From NCBI GenBank assembly GCA_947073765.1, contig CAMTMZ010000017.1, positions 1 to 46,418 on the forward strand: a stretch of DNA of 46,418 nucleotides, in the 5' to 3' direction. Position numbers and translations under genes: made by a program. Shown in pieces: positions 7,170-14,828 of this stretch (within the stretch, counting starts at the first letter, position 1; each line of letters begins with the position of its first letter). The notes beneath the pieces were generated by a model. The model ran no database searches, was not told where the DNA came from, and was given only the letters and a program-made list of their open reading frames with translations. Source of the stretch: an uncultured Bacillota bacterium. GTDB lineage: Bacteria; Bacillota; Clostridia; Oscillospirales; Oscillospiraceae.

Positions 7170-7994
7170 ATGGAATACACCATGGAACAATATCAGGCAA
7201 GCGCCAAAACCGTCCGGGAGCGGCTGGGTGACTTTGTCCCCAAGGTGGCTATGGTGCTGGGCTCCGGGCTGGGCTACCTGGGGGACGAGGTGGAAAACCC
7301 CATTGCCATCGACTATCGGGACATTCCCCACTTTAAGGCCTCTACTGCCCCCGGGCACAAGGGCCGGCTGGTGTTCGGCACCCTGGAGGGCCAAAAAGTG
7401 GCTGTGATGCAGGGGCGCATGCACCACTACGAGGGTTACTCCTATGAGGAGGCGGCCTACGCCGTACGGGTGCTTCGTCTGCTGGGATGCGATACCCTCA
7501 TCGTGACCAACGCCGCCGGGTGCGTCAACACCCAGTGGAAGGCCGGGGAGCTGATGCTTATCACCGACCACATCAAAATGTTCTCCGAATCCCCGCTCCG
7601 GGGGGAGAATCTGCCCGGGTTTGGTGTGCGCTTCCCCGACGCGTCCCACCTGTACACCCCCCGCCTTCGGGAGCTGGCCCGGCAGATGGCGGCGGAGCAG
7701 GGGATTCCCCTGCGGGAAGGGGTCTACTTTTACTGCTATGGGCCCCAGTATGAGACCCCGGCGGAGATTCGGGCCGCCCGCCTGCTGGGTGGAGACGCCG
7801 TGGGCATGTCCACAGCGCCGGAGGTTATTGTGGCCGGCCACTGCGGCATGGAGGTGCTGGGCCTTACCCTGCTGAGCAATATGGCCGCGGGCATTTTGGA
7901 TCAGCCCCTCTCCGAGCAGGAGGTGCTGGACGCCGCCGCTGCCGCCCGGGAGAAGTTCTCCGGGCTGGTGCGGGCATGCTTGAGGAAGATCTGA
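7170..7994 (+). CDS. Purine nucleoside phosphorylase (trimeric PNP-I type)
   Basis: Splits inosine or guanosine with phosphate into base and ribose 1-phosphate in purine salvage. The 274-residue size and motifs are those of the trimeric PNP family: VLGSGLGYLGD near residue 30, the phosphate-binding segment PGHKGRLVFG, MQGRMHHYEGY, VTNAAGCVN, and the purine-site block YGPQYETPAEIRA followed by AVGMSTAPEV. AGGAGG at about 7159-7164 places the start at ATG 7170; in-frame upstream codons are not needed. It is followed 30 bases on by an MTA/SAH-type deaminase, so the pair likely works together in salvage of adenosine-type nucleosides after deamination. Confidence 0.93.
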   Translation: MEYTMEQYQASAKTVRERLGDFVPKVAMVLGSGLGYLGDEVENPIAIDYRDIPHFKASTAPGHKGRLVFGTLEGQKVAVMQGRMHHYEGYSYEEAAYAVRVLRLLGCDTLIVTNAAGCVNTQWKAGELMLITDHIKMFSESPLRGENLPGFGVRFPDASHLYTPRLRELARQMAAEQGIPLREGVYFYCYGPQYETPAEIRAARLLGGDAVGMSTAPEVIVAGHCGMEVLGLTLLSNMAAGILDQPLSEQEVLDAAAAAREKFSGLVRACLRKI

Positions 7995-8024
7995 GAAAGT
8001 CGACTTGAGAGGGAGGAGAGCGGA

Positions 8025-9329
8025 TTGTCTGTTCTGTTTACCAACGTTGCTGCCCTGACCATGGACCCGGCACAGCCGGTTTTGAAGGGCGGCTTTGTGG
8101 CCGTGGAGGGCACTAAAATTGTGTCGGTGGGAACCGCTTGCCCCAAGGGTGAATTTGACCGGGTTGTGGACTGCGCCGGAAAGGTGATGACCCCCGGCTT
8201 TGTCAACGCCCACACCCATGCGGCCATGACCCTCATGCGGGGGTACGGCGGGGGCTGCGACCTGCATACCTGGCTCAATGATTACATCTTCCCCGCCGAG
8301 AATAAGCTGGACGACCGGTGTGTGGCTGCCGGGACCGCCCTGGGCCTGGCGGAGATGATCGCCTCCGGAACTACCTGCATTGCCGACATGTACATGAACA
8401 CCGAGACCGTGGCCCAAACCGCCTTGGAGGCGGGGATTTCCGCAAACCTGGCCTGCGGGGCGGTGTACTTCGGCGATCCGGCGGATTTCTCCCCCGACAG
8501 GTGCAATGACTGCCAAAACCACATCCGCCTCTACGAAAACTGGCACGGGGCCGGGGATGGGCAGATCAAGGTGGACGCATCCATCCACGCGGAGTACACC
8601 TCCTGCCCCCCGGTGTGGGAGTGGGTGGCGGACTTTGCCCAAAAGCACGGCCTGAGAATGCACGTCCACGTGTCGGAAACCCATTCCGAGCATGAGAAGT
8701 GCCTTGACAAGTACGGCACAACCCCCGCCCAGATTTTGGACCGGTACGGGGTGTGGCAAAACGGCGGCATTGCCGCCCACTGTGTCTATCTGTCCGGCGG
8801 AGACGCGGAGCTGTTCGCCAAGCGGGGGGTCACCGCCGTCCACAACCCGGTGTCCAACCTGAAGCTGATGTCCGGGGTGGCCCCTCTGTTCTTCCTGAAG
8901 GACTGCGGCACAAGGGTGGCCCTGGGGACCGACGGGGTGGCCTCCAACAACAGCCACAACCTGTTTGAGGAGATGAAAGCGGCCGCTCTGGTGCAGAACT
9001 ACAGCTTTGGAGAGGATCACGGACAGCTGTCCTCGGCGGATATCCTGGCCATGGCCACCGTCAACGGGGCCCAGGCCCTGGGCCGGGACGCCGGGGTGAT
9101 CGCCCCGGGGAAAATCGCGGACCTGATTCTGGTGGACTTTACCCACCCCAACCTGTTCCCCTGCCACGATATCGCGGAGAATCTGGTGTATTCCGCCGCC
9201 CCCTCCAACGTGGTGATGAATATGGCCCGGGGAAAAATCATATATGAGAATGGGCAGTTTCTCACTCTGGACATGGAGAAAATCAGAGCTGAGATCGAGC
9301 GCTACGCCCTGCCCCGTATCTTCGGCTGA
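8025..9329 (+). CDS. mtaD: 5-methylthioadenosine / S-adenosylhomocysteine deaminase (amidohydrolase)
   Basis: A zinc amidohydrolase of 434 residues that removes the 6-amino group of adenosine-type nucleosides. Metal ligands and motifs appear in family order: NAHTHAAMTLMRGY (H63 and H65), a HVHVSETHSEH block, AAHCVYL, HNPVSNLKLMSG, and GTDGVASNNSHNLFEEM. The ORF begins with TTG at 8025, supported by GGAGGAGAG immediately upstream; no better ATG is present. It follows purine nucleoside phosphorylase, a common pairing in salvage of methylthioadenosine and SAH breakdown products. Substrate preference within the MTA/SAH/adenosine group cannot be decided here. Confidence 0.88.
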   Translation: MSVLFTNVAALTMDPAQPVLKGGFVAVEGTKIVSVGTACPKGEFDRVVDCAGKVMTPGFVNAHTHAAMTLMRGYGGGCDLHTWLNDYIFPAENKLDDRCVAAGTALGLAEMIASGTTCIADMYMNTETVAQTALEAGISANLACGAVYFGDPADFSPDRCNDCQNHIRLYENWHGAGDGQIKVDASIHAEYTSCPPVWEWVADFAQKHGLRMHVHVSETHSEHEKCLDKYGTTPAQILDRYGVWQNGGIAAHCVYLSGGDAELFAKRGVTAVHNPVSNLKLMSGVAPLFFLKDCGTRVALGTDGVASNNSHNLFEEMKAAALVQNYSFGEDHGQLSSADILAMATVNGAQALGRDAGVIAPGKIADLILVDFTHPNLFPCHDIAENLVYSAAPSNVVMNMARGKIIYENGQFLTLDMEKIRAEIERYALPRIFG

Positions 9330-9338
9330 TGGTTATGC

Positions 9339-9367
9339 GCCGGAGCCGCCCTTCAGGCGGCTCCGGC
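9339..9367. terminator. Strong GC hairpin between the deaminase and the flippase gene
   Basis: Twelve-base perfect inverted repeat (GCCGGAGCCGCC / GGCGGCTCCGGC) with loop CTTCA. No T run follows on either strand, so it is at best a weak or factor-dependent terminator, or an mRNA-stabilising hairpin. Confidence 0.5.
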
Positions 9368-9395
9368 GAAGACTGACAAGAACAGGAGGCTGCCT

Positions 9396-11246
9396 ATGGC
9401 TGGAAAGAACGCGACCCCCGGTGGGAGCTCCAAGCAGAATACCTTCTTTGGCGGGGCGGCCATCCTGGCGGTGGGAATCCTGGTGGTGAAGCTGATCGGC
9501 ATGTTCTACAAGATCCCCCTGACCAACATCATCGGGGAACAGGGCAACGCCGATTTCAACAACGCTTACTATATCTACTCCGTGCTGCTGACCATCTCTA
9601 CCGCCGGGCTGCCGGTGGCGGTTTCCAAGCTGGTGAGCGAGGCCAACGCCCTGGGCAGGCACAATCAGGTGCGGCGCACCTTTCAGCTGTCTGTGCTGCT
9701 GTTTCTCGGCCTGGGGGTGCTCTCCTTCCTGGTAATGTACTTTAAAGCCGACGCCCTGGCCGGACTGATGAACGACGACAAGGCGGCCGCCGGCATCCGG
9801 GCCTTGGCCCCGGCGGTGGTGTGTGTGGGCTGCCTGGCTGCCCTGCGGGGGTACTCCCAGGGGCATAACGATATGGCGCCCACATCCATTTCACAGATTA
9901 TTGAGGCGCTGTGCAAGCTGGCGGTGGGGCTGGCCCTGGCCTACTGGCTGATAAAGGCGGGGCAGAGCGCCGACGTGGCCGCGGCCGGGGCCATTACCGG
10001 CGTGACGGTGGGCACTATGGTGGCGCTGGTGTATATGGTGCTTAACTATGCTTTCCGCCAGGCGCAGGAGCACCGCCTGGCGGGGGACGCCGCCGACAGC
10101 GCCGGAAATATTTTGCGGGATCTTCTGCGCATTGCCATCCCCATCACCCTGAGCTCCTCCATGGTGGGAATTGTGACGGTGATCGACTCCTCCCTGGTGC
10201 AGGGGCAGATTCAAAAGACGCTGCTGGAGAATCCGGACAGCTGGGCGCTGTACGCCGGGTTCGTGGACTTCGCTCCCTTAGAGGGGGCCCTGGCTGCGTG
10301 GAAGGAGACCCTTCCCGCCGGGGGTGCCGCCACTATGGCCGCGCTCAGCGCCCAGGTGGAGCAGCTCTCTCCCCCCGCCGCCGCCGTGGCCCTGAAAGAG
10401 GCTGTTCAGGCGGTGAGCCGAACCCTGTACGGCAATTATTCCGGGGCGCTGAACATCTACAACCTGCCCACCTCCCTGATGGCGGCGGTAACTGCGGCGG
10501 TAATTCCGGCGGTGTCCGGGGCGCTGGCCCGCAGGGACCGGCGAGGGGCCTCTCGGGTGGCGGGCTCGGCTATGCGCATCTCCGCCCTGGTGGCCTTCCC
10601 CATGGGGGTGGGGCTGTTTGTGCTGGGCACCCCCATTATCCGGCTGCTGTTTACCAAGCTCAACGCCGACCTGGCCGGGCCGCTGCTGTCTACCCTGGGA
10701 CTGGCCACAGTGTTTGTGTGCATGATGCTGGTGTGCAACTCGATCCTGCAGGCCCACGGCTTTGTCAGCCTGCCGGTGCTGGTGATGATTGTGGGCGGAG
10801 CGCTGAAAATTTTTACCAACTATCGGGTGGTGGGGATGCCCGGGGTGGGGATCTACGGCGCGCCGGCTGGAAATATTTTGTGCTTTGGCCTGTGCTTGGG
10901 GCTGGATTTGATTTTGATTGCCCGGGTCATCCCCCGGCGGCCCCGGTATCTGGAGATTTTCCTAAAGCCGATGCTGGCCTCCGCCCTGATGGGCGGAGCG
11001 GCCTGGGCGGTATATGGATTGGGCTCCAGGCTGCTGATAAGGCTGGGAAAGCTGTGCGTCGCGGACCAGGTGACAAAGGAGGTGCTGGGGTTGAGCCGGG
11101 CTGGCAACGCCTTGGTCACCCTGCTGGCCATCGCCGTGGCGATGGCGGTATACGGGGTGCTGGCGGTTGCTCTGCGGGCTATCTCCCGGGATGACCTGGC
11201 GCTGATGCCCAAGGGAGATAAAATTGCCAGACTGCTGAAATTATAA
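9396..11246 (+). CDS. Polysaccharide / lipid-linked precursor flippase, SpoVB-YabM (MOP) family
   Basis: An integral membrane protein of 616 residues with about 14 hydrophobic segments. It belongs to the oligosaccharide flippase branch (MurJ, SpoVB, YabM) that moves lipid-linked sugars across the membrane. Family features are the N-terminal GGAAILAVGILVVKLIGMFYKIPL region, YYIYSVLLTISTAGLPVAVSKLVSEA, and FYKIPL-NIIG. An insertion of about 60 residues around 280-340 (FVDFAPLEGALAAWKETLPAGG..) is long for the family and probably extracytoplasmic. AGGAGG precedes ATG 9396. It occupies the place of yabM, upstream of mazG (yabN) and rqcP (yabO), so it is more likely the YabM/SpoVB type than MurJ. 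Confidence 0.87.
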   Translation: MAGKNATPGGSSKQNTFFGGAAILAVGILVVKLIGMFYKIPLTNIIGEQGNADFNNAYYIYSVLLTISTAGLPVAVSKLVSEANALGRHNQVRRTFQLSVLLFLGLGVLSFLVMYFKADALAGLMNDDKAAAGIRALAPAVVCVGCLAALRGYSQGHNDMAPTSISQIIEALCKLAVGLALAYWLIKAGQSADVAAAGAITGVTVGTMVALVYMVLNYAFRQAQEHRLAGDAADSAGNILRDLLRIAIPITLSSSMVGIVTVIDSSLVQGQIQKTLLENPDSWALYAGFVDFAPLEGALAAWKETLPAGGAATMAALSAQVEQLSPPAAAVALKEAVQAVSRTLYGNYSGALNIYNLPTSLMAAVTAAVIPAVSGALARRDRRGASRVAGSAMRISALVAFPMGVGLFVLGTPIIRLLFTKLNADLAGPLLSTLGLATVFVCMMLVCNSILQAHGFVSLPVLVMIVGGALKIFTNYRVVGMPGVGIYGAPAGNILCFGLCLGLDLILIARVIPRRPRYLEIFLKPMLASALMGGAAWAVYGLGSRLLIRLGKLCVADQVTKEVLGLSRAGNALVTLLAIAVAMAVYGVLAVALRAISRDDLALMPKGDKIARLLKL

Positions 11247-11345
11247 CAGAATTTTTCAAAAAACTGGAATGGGCCATATAAAATGTGAAAGTTTTCCTGC
11301 ATAGCTGAAAAATAAATAAAAAAGACTTGATAAGGAAGAAAAGTT

Positions 11346-12137
11346 GTGGTAAATTTACTGACAGCGGGTTACTATAATATAGACGACCTGCTTAGAATTA
11401 TGGAGGCGCTGCGCGCTCCAGGGGGCTGTCCCTGGGACAGAGCGCAGACCCACCAGTCCATCCGGGCCAATATGTTGGAGGAGGCCTATGAGGCGGCCGG
11501 CGCCATTGACTGTGGGGACTGGAACAACCTGAAAGAGGAACTGGGTGATGTGCTGCTTCAAGTGGTGTTCCATGCCGCCATAGCCCAGGAGACCGGACGA
11601 TTTACCTTTGCGGATGTGGTAGATGGCATCTGTAAAAAGCTGGTATACCGCCACCCCCATGTGTTTGAAACAGCGCAGGCCGGGGACCCGGGAGAGGCGC
11701 TGGCTGCTTGGGACAGCCGGAAGCGGGCGGAAAAGGGGCAGAGCACCACCGCCGACGCTATGGACAGCGTGGCCCGGGCCCTGCCCGCCCTCACCCGCGC
11801 CGCTAAGCTGCAGAGCAAGGCGGCCAAGGCTGGCTTTGACTGGGAGGAGGTCTCTCCCGCCCTGGACAAGCTGGAGGAGGAGCTGGGTGAGCTCAGGTGC
11901 GCCATCCGTGAGGAGGCCGACGTGGAGGAGGAGCTGGGCGATCTGCTCTTTGCCGCTGTGAAGGTGGGACGCTTTGCCCAGGTGGACGGGGAACAGGCCC
12001 TGCAGAAGGCCTGTGAAAAGTTTATCTGCCGGTTCCGGAGGGTGGAGCAGCTGTCTCCAGGGCCGCTGGACGGGCTGGATGTGGCGGCGCTGGAGGAGCT
12101 GTGGCGGAAAGCCAAGGAGGAAGAGCGCCGGAGTTAG
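11346..12137 (+). CDS. mazG: Nucleoside triphosphate pyrophosphohydrolase MazG
   Basis: Hydrolyses nucleoside triphosphates to monophosphate and pyrophosphate, cleaning up abnormal nucleotides. The 263-residue protein has two MazG halves. The first has CPWDRAQTHQSIRANMLEEAYEA and LKEELGDVLLQVVFHA with the acidic metal-binding helices; the second has ALDKLEEELGELRCAI and VEEELGDLLFAAVKVGRFA. The GTG at 11346 is taken as start, with AAGGAAGA upstream; the first ATG (11401) would remove the helix before the CPWD motif. In Bacillus the equivalent YabN carries an extra N-terminal methylase domain, which is absent here. The gap 11247-11345 is AT-rich with no clear signal. Confidence 0.92.
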   Translation: MVNLLTAGYYNIDDLLRIMEALRAPGGCPWDRAQTHQSIRANMLEEAYEAAGAIDCGDWNNLKEELGDVLLQVVFHAAIAQETGRFTFADVVDGICKKLVYRHPHVFETAQAGDPGEALAAWDSRKRAEKGQSTTADAMDSVARALPALTRAAKLQSKAAKAGFDWEEVSPALDKLEEELGELRCAIREEADVEEELGDLLFAAVKVGRFAQVDGEQALQKACEKFICRFRRVEQLSPGPLDGLDVAALEELWRKAKEEERRS

Positions 12138-12157
12138 GACTTAAATGCCTGAGACGG

Positions 12158-12227
12158 ATTTGTATTCACAGCCTGGAAGTGTGGGAACCGCAAAACCCAC
12201 CGGCATTTTATGGCTGTGAATACAGAT
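12158..12227 (+). promoter_or_regulatory. Long nested hairpin in the leader of hup
   Basis: The arms at 12158-12173 and 12212-12227 pair over 16 bases as RNA (12 perfect, one G-U within the extension). Inside them a second helix forms from GTGGG (12181-12185) and CCCAC (12196-12200). It lies between the mazG stop and the hup start, 77 bases before the start codon, and no clean U tract follows. It may be a cis-regulatory leader element, an RNase processing site or a factor-dependent terminator of mazG. I do not recognise a named RNA family. Confidence 0.5.
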
Positions 12228-12303
12228 TTCCGAAGGGCTTTAAGAATATTTTTCGACAGCCGGTGATCCGGATTGCCAATTATGTTGCACAGGAGGATAT
12301 TAC

Positions 12304-12579
12304 ATGAACAAAACGGAACTTATCGCGGCAGTGGCCGAGCAGGCTGAAATGTCCAAGAAGGACGCCGAGGCAGCTGTGACCGCCACCATCGATGTGATCG
12401 CGGAGGCGCTGCGCAAGGGGGAGAAGGTTCAGCTGGTGGGCTTTGGCTCCTTTGAGGTGAAGACCCGGGCCGAGCGGATGGGCCGCAACCCCCAGACCAA
12501 GGAGCCCATTCCCATTCCCGCCTCCAAGGCCCCGGTATTTAAGGCCGGCAAGGCCCTGAAGGACGCGGTGGCCCGCTAA
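12304..12579 (+). CDS. hup: DNA-binding protein HU
   Basis: Small nucleoid protein that bends and compacts DNA as a dimer. The 91-residue length is typical. It shows the N-terminal helices [22 protein letters not shown], the hallmark block [24 protein letters not shown], the proline-bearing arm region, and the C-terminal helix [18 protein letters not shown] stands 8 bases before the ATG. It sits between mazG and rqcP, as in many Clostridia, behind an unusually structured leader, and a terminator-like hairpin follows. Confidence 0.96.
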   Translation: MNKTELIAAVAEQAEMSKKDAEAAVTATIDVIAEALRKGEKVQLVGFGSFEVKTRAERMGRNPQTKEPIPIPASKAPVFKAGKALKDAVAR

Positions 12580-12602
12580 TTGAATTTGCAGCAAAGAGGA
12601 AA

Positions 12603-12634
12603 AGGGGCGCCGTTTCTGCGGCGTCCCTTCTGTT
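12603..12634 (+). terminator. Probable terminator after hup
   Basis: Ten-base stem with one G-U pair (AGGGGCGCCG / CGGCGTCCCT, loop TTTCTG) followed by TCTGTTT. The T tract is interrupted, so termination may be partial, allowing read-through into rqcP. Confidence 0.6.
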
Positions 12635-12647
12635 TGGAGGAAGGGTA

Positions 12648-12890
12648 ATGCGGTTAGATAAGTGGTTGAAGGTTTCCCGGCTGATCAAGCGGCGCACCGT
12701 GGCCAACGAGGCCTGCGACAACGAGCGGGTGAGCGTCAACGGCCGGACCGTGAGGGCCAGCTACGACGTGAAGGTGGGCGACAAGCTGGAGCTGAAATTT
12801 GGCCCCAACACCGTGAAGGTGGAGGTACTGGTGGTGGCCGACAACGTGGGCAAGGCGGACGCCGCCGCCATGTACCGGGAAATTTTATGA
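12648..12890 (+). CDS. rqcP: S4-domain RNA-binding protein RqcP (YabO/HslR family)
   Basis: An 80-residue protein made almost entirely of one S4 RNA-binding domain: MRLDKWLKVSRLIKRRTVANEAC, then VSVNGRTVRASYDVKVGDKLEL. Its orthologue in Bacillus (YabO, renamed RqcP) works with RqcH at obstructed 50S subunits in ribosome quality control, helping add alanine tails. GGAGGAAG stands just before the ATG. Position after mazG and hup matches the conserved order. Its stop codon overlaps the ApbE start (ATGA), so the following lipoprotein gene is translationally coupled. In Bacillus yabP, yabQ and divIC follow; they are not here. Confidence 0.9.
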   Translation: MRLDKWLKVSRLIKRRTVANEACDNERVSVNGRTVRASYDVKVGDKLELKFGPNTVKVEVLVVADNVGKADAAAMYREIL

Positions 12891-13921
12891 GAAAGCGGCT
12901 GCTTTGCGTCCTGCTGGCGGCGCTGTGTCTGCTGACTGCCTGCCAAAAGGCCCCGGAGCCGGTGGAGTTTTCCACCTTCTCCATGAATACGTTCATGAGC
13001 TTTGCCTTTTACGGCGAGGGCGAAACGGAGAATCAGCGTGTGCAGGATCGGGTGAATGTGACCCTGAGAAGGCTGGATAGTCTGTTTTGTGTAAACAATG
13101 AATACGGCGATGTGAATCAAATCAACCGCTCGGAGGGGCGGAGGGTGAAGGTGGACGCGCCGACGGCCGAGGTGCTGTCCCGGTCCCTGGAGCTGTGTGA
13201 GCTGACCGGCGGGGCGCTGGATATCACCGCATACCCGGCTGTGAAAGCCTGGGGATTTACCCAGGAGGAACACCGCGTTCCCTCCCCCGGCGAGCTGGCG
13301 GAGCTGGCCGGGAAGATTGATTACACCGCCGTCGGGCTGGAGGGGGAGTGGGTTACCCTCCCCGCGGGGATGGAGCTGGATTTGGGGGCGGTAGCGAAAG
13401 GTTACGCCGGGGATCAGCTGGACCAGATTATGCGGGACGCCGGAATTTCCTCCGCCCTGCTGAACCTGGGCGAGAGCACCATTGTGGCCGTGGGGGGAAA
13501 GCAGGACGGATCTCCTTGGCGCATCGGGGTGGTGGATCCGGCCAGGCCGGAGTCCTACTTTGCCGTGGTAGAGCTGGAAGACATGGCCATGGGCACCTCT
13601 GGGGGGTATCAGCGGTACTTTGAGCAGGACGGCGTGACCTACTGGCATATTCTGGACCCGGAGACCGCCGCCCCCGCCCGGTCTGGGCTGGCCTCGGTGA
13701 CGGTGGCAGCTCCCTCCGCCCTGACCTGCGACGGGCTGTCCACCGCCCTGTTCGTCATGGGGCTGGAGGACGGGACTCAGTTCTGGCGGGACCACCGGGA
13801 GCTGGAATTTGAGGCCGTTTTTGTCACGGAGGAGGGGGAAATTTACCGCACCGCCGGGCTGACCGGCCGCTTTTCCCTGGCGGAGGGGTACGAGGACCGG
13901 GAGGTGACCGTTCTGGAATGA
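12887..13921 (+). CDS. apbE: FAD:protein FMN transferase (ApbE lipoprotein)
   Basis: Attaches FMN covalently to Thr of target proteins on the outer face of the membrane. The 344-residue product has a lipoprotein signal peptide with lipobox LLTAC (lipidated C19). ApbE motifs follow: FSMNTFMSF (31-39), LDITAYPAVKAWGF, ELDLGAVAKGYAGD (163-176), LNLGES, GTSGGYQRYF and WHILDPETAAPA, which end in the metal- and FAD-binding region. It begins inside the rqcP stop codon and its own stop overlaps the next start. It forms a unit with a NusG-domain-II protein and a Gx transporter, a set tied to extracytosolic flavin electron transfer. Confidence 0.93.
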   Translation: MRKRLLCVLLAALCLLTACQKAPEPVEFSTFSMNTFMSFAFYGEGETENQRVQDRVNVTLRRLDSLFCVNNEYGDVNQINRSEGRRVKVDAPTAEVLSRSLELCELTGGALDITAYPAVKAWGFTQEEHRVPSPGELAELAGKIDYTAVGLEGEWVTLPAGMELDLGAVAKGYAGDQLDQIMRDAGISSALLNLGESTIVAVGGKQDGSPWRIGVVDPARPESYFAVVELEDMAMGTSGGYQRYFEQDGVTYWHILDPETAAPARSGLASVTVAAPSALTCDGLSTALFVMGLEDGTQFWRDHRELEFEAVFVTEEGEIYRTAGLTGRFSLAEGYEDREVTVLE

Positions 13922-14286
13922 GGGCCAAGGTGATTGGGTTTCTGCTGGCGGCGGCGGTGGCCGCCTCGGCGGCTTTCCTGCTGCTTCGGGACAGAGGGAA
14001 AATCTCGCCTATGGCCCGGATCACCCGGGACGGTGTGGTGTTGGAGGAGATTGCCCTGGACCAAGTGGAGGAGCCCCGCCGCTTTACTTTAGAAGATGGA
14101 AGAGGACGTAATACCATTGAGGTGGAGCGGGGACGGATCCGAGTAGCAGAGGCCGACTGCCCCGATCAGGTGTGCGTCAGGCGAGGGTGGAGCGGGGACG
14201 GCACGACACCCATTGTGTGCCTGCCCCACAAGCTGATGATTGAGATTGTGGGGGAGGAAGGAGGCCTGGATGGCGGGGCCGGTTAA
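13918..14286 (+). CDS. NusG domain II-containing membrane-anchored protein
   Basis: A 122-residue protein with one N-terminal hydrophobic segment (VIGFLLAAAVAASAAFLLL) that anchors or exports it. A small beta domain of the NusG-II type follows (VVLEEIALDQVEEPRRFTLEDGRGRNTIEVERGRIRVAEADCPDQVCVRRGW, here shown by its pattern ADCPDQVCV and CLPHKL). It does not act in transcription like full NusG. The family is repeatedly found next to ApbE and Gx transporters in Firmicutes. The start overlaps the apbE stop (ATGA) and the end overlaps the next gene by 17 bases. Confidence 0.85.
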   Translation: MRAKVIGFLLAAAVAASAAFLLLRDRGKISPMARITRDGVVLEEIALDQVEEPRRFTLEDGRGRNTIEVERGRIRVAEADCPDQVCVRRGWSGDGTTPIVCLPHKLMIEIVGEEGGLDGGAG

Positions 14287-14782
14287 GGGGGCGGGACGGG
14301 TTACCCGGCTGGCTCTGCTGACCGCTGTCGCCCTGACCATCTTTCTGGTGGAGGCCCAGATTCCAGCGCTGACCGCGATTCCCGGCGTGAAACTGGGGCT
14401 GGCCAATATTGTGACGGTGTATGTCATGTTTGCCATGGGGCCCGGGGACGCGCTGCTGGTGCTGTCCGGGCGGGTGTTTCTGGGGGCGATGTTTTCCGGG
14501 CAGATGATGACCCTGATTTACAGCTCCGCCGGGGGATTGCTGAGCTGGTGCGTGCTGTGCCTGCTGCGAAAGCTGCTCACCCAGGAACAGATCTGGCTGG
14601 CCAGCCCGGCGGCGGCCGTTTTTCACAACCTTGGGCAGCTGCTGGCCGCCGCCGCCGTGATGCGCACCTGGGCGGTGATGGCATACCTGCCCTATCTGGT
14701 GATTGCCGCCGTGCTGGCCGGGCTGTTTACCGGTATCGCCGCCCAGGCTTTGCTGAGGCGGCTGAGCAGAATACAAAAGTAG
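14270..14782 (+). CDS. Gx transporter family membrane protein (heptaprenyl diphosphate synthase component I-like)
   Basis: A 170-residue, five- to six-helix membrane protein of the PF07456 type, historically called heptaprenyl diphosphate synthase component I and now named Gx transporter. Features are an N-terminal ALLTAVALTIFLVEAQIPALTAIPGVKLGLANIVTVYVMF region, LVLSGRVFLGAMFSG, and a C-terminal ending RRLSRIQK. GGAAGGAGG just before ATG 14270 fixes the start; an earlier in-frame codon at 14240 lies deep in the preceding gene. The trio ApbE, NusG-II, Gx suggests transport of a quinone- or flavin-related precursor for a membrane redox system. A clear terminator follows. Confidence 0.85.
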   Translation: MAGPVKGAGRVTRLALLTAVALTIFLVEAQIPALTAIPGVKLGLANIVTVYVMFAMGPGDALLVLSGRVFLGAMFSGQMMTLIYSSAGGLLSWCVLCLLRKLLTQEQIWLASPAAAVFHNLGQLLAAAAVMRTWAVMAYLPYLVIAAVLAGLFTGIAAQALLRRLSRIQK

Positions 14783-14813
14783 CGGACCGCTTGGATGGGC
14801 GGTCCGCTGTTTT
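14781..14813 (+). terminator. Intrinsic terminator of the apbE-Gx operon
   Basis: Perfect 10-base stem (AGCGGACCGC / GCGGTCCGCT) with an 8-base loop and GTTTTGT after it. It begins inside the stop codon of the Gx transporter gene and separates it from the convergent LysR gene. Confidence 0.8.
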
Positions 14814-14828
14814 GTCAGCCCTTGATCT

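Noticed and set aside
6576-9167. 863-residue open frame on the minus strand
   Set aside because: Shadow of the zinc-ribbon, PNP and deaminase genes. Its His/Gly/Pro-rich translation has no recognisable motif.
9339-9367. Possible mobile-element terminal repeat
   Set aside because: It is a single compact hairpin between two intact genes, with no transposase or second copy nearby.
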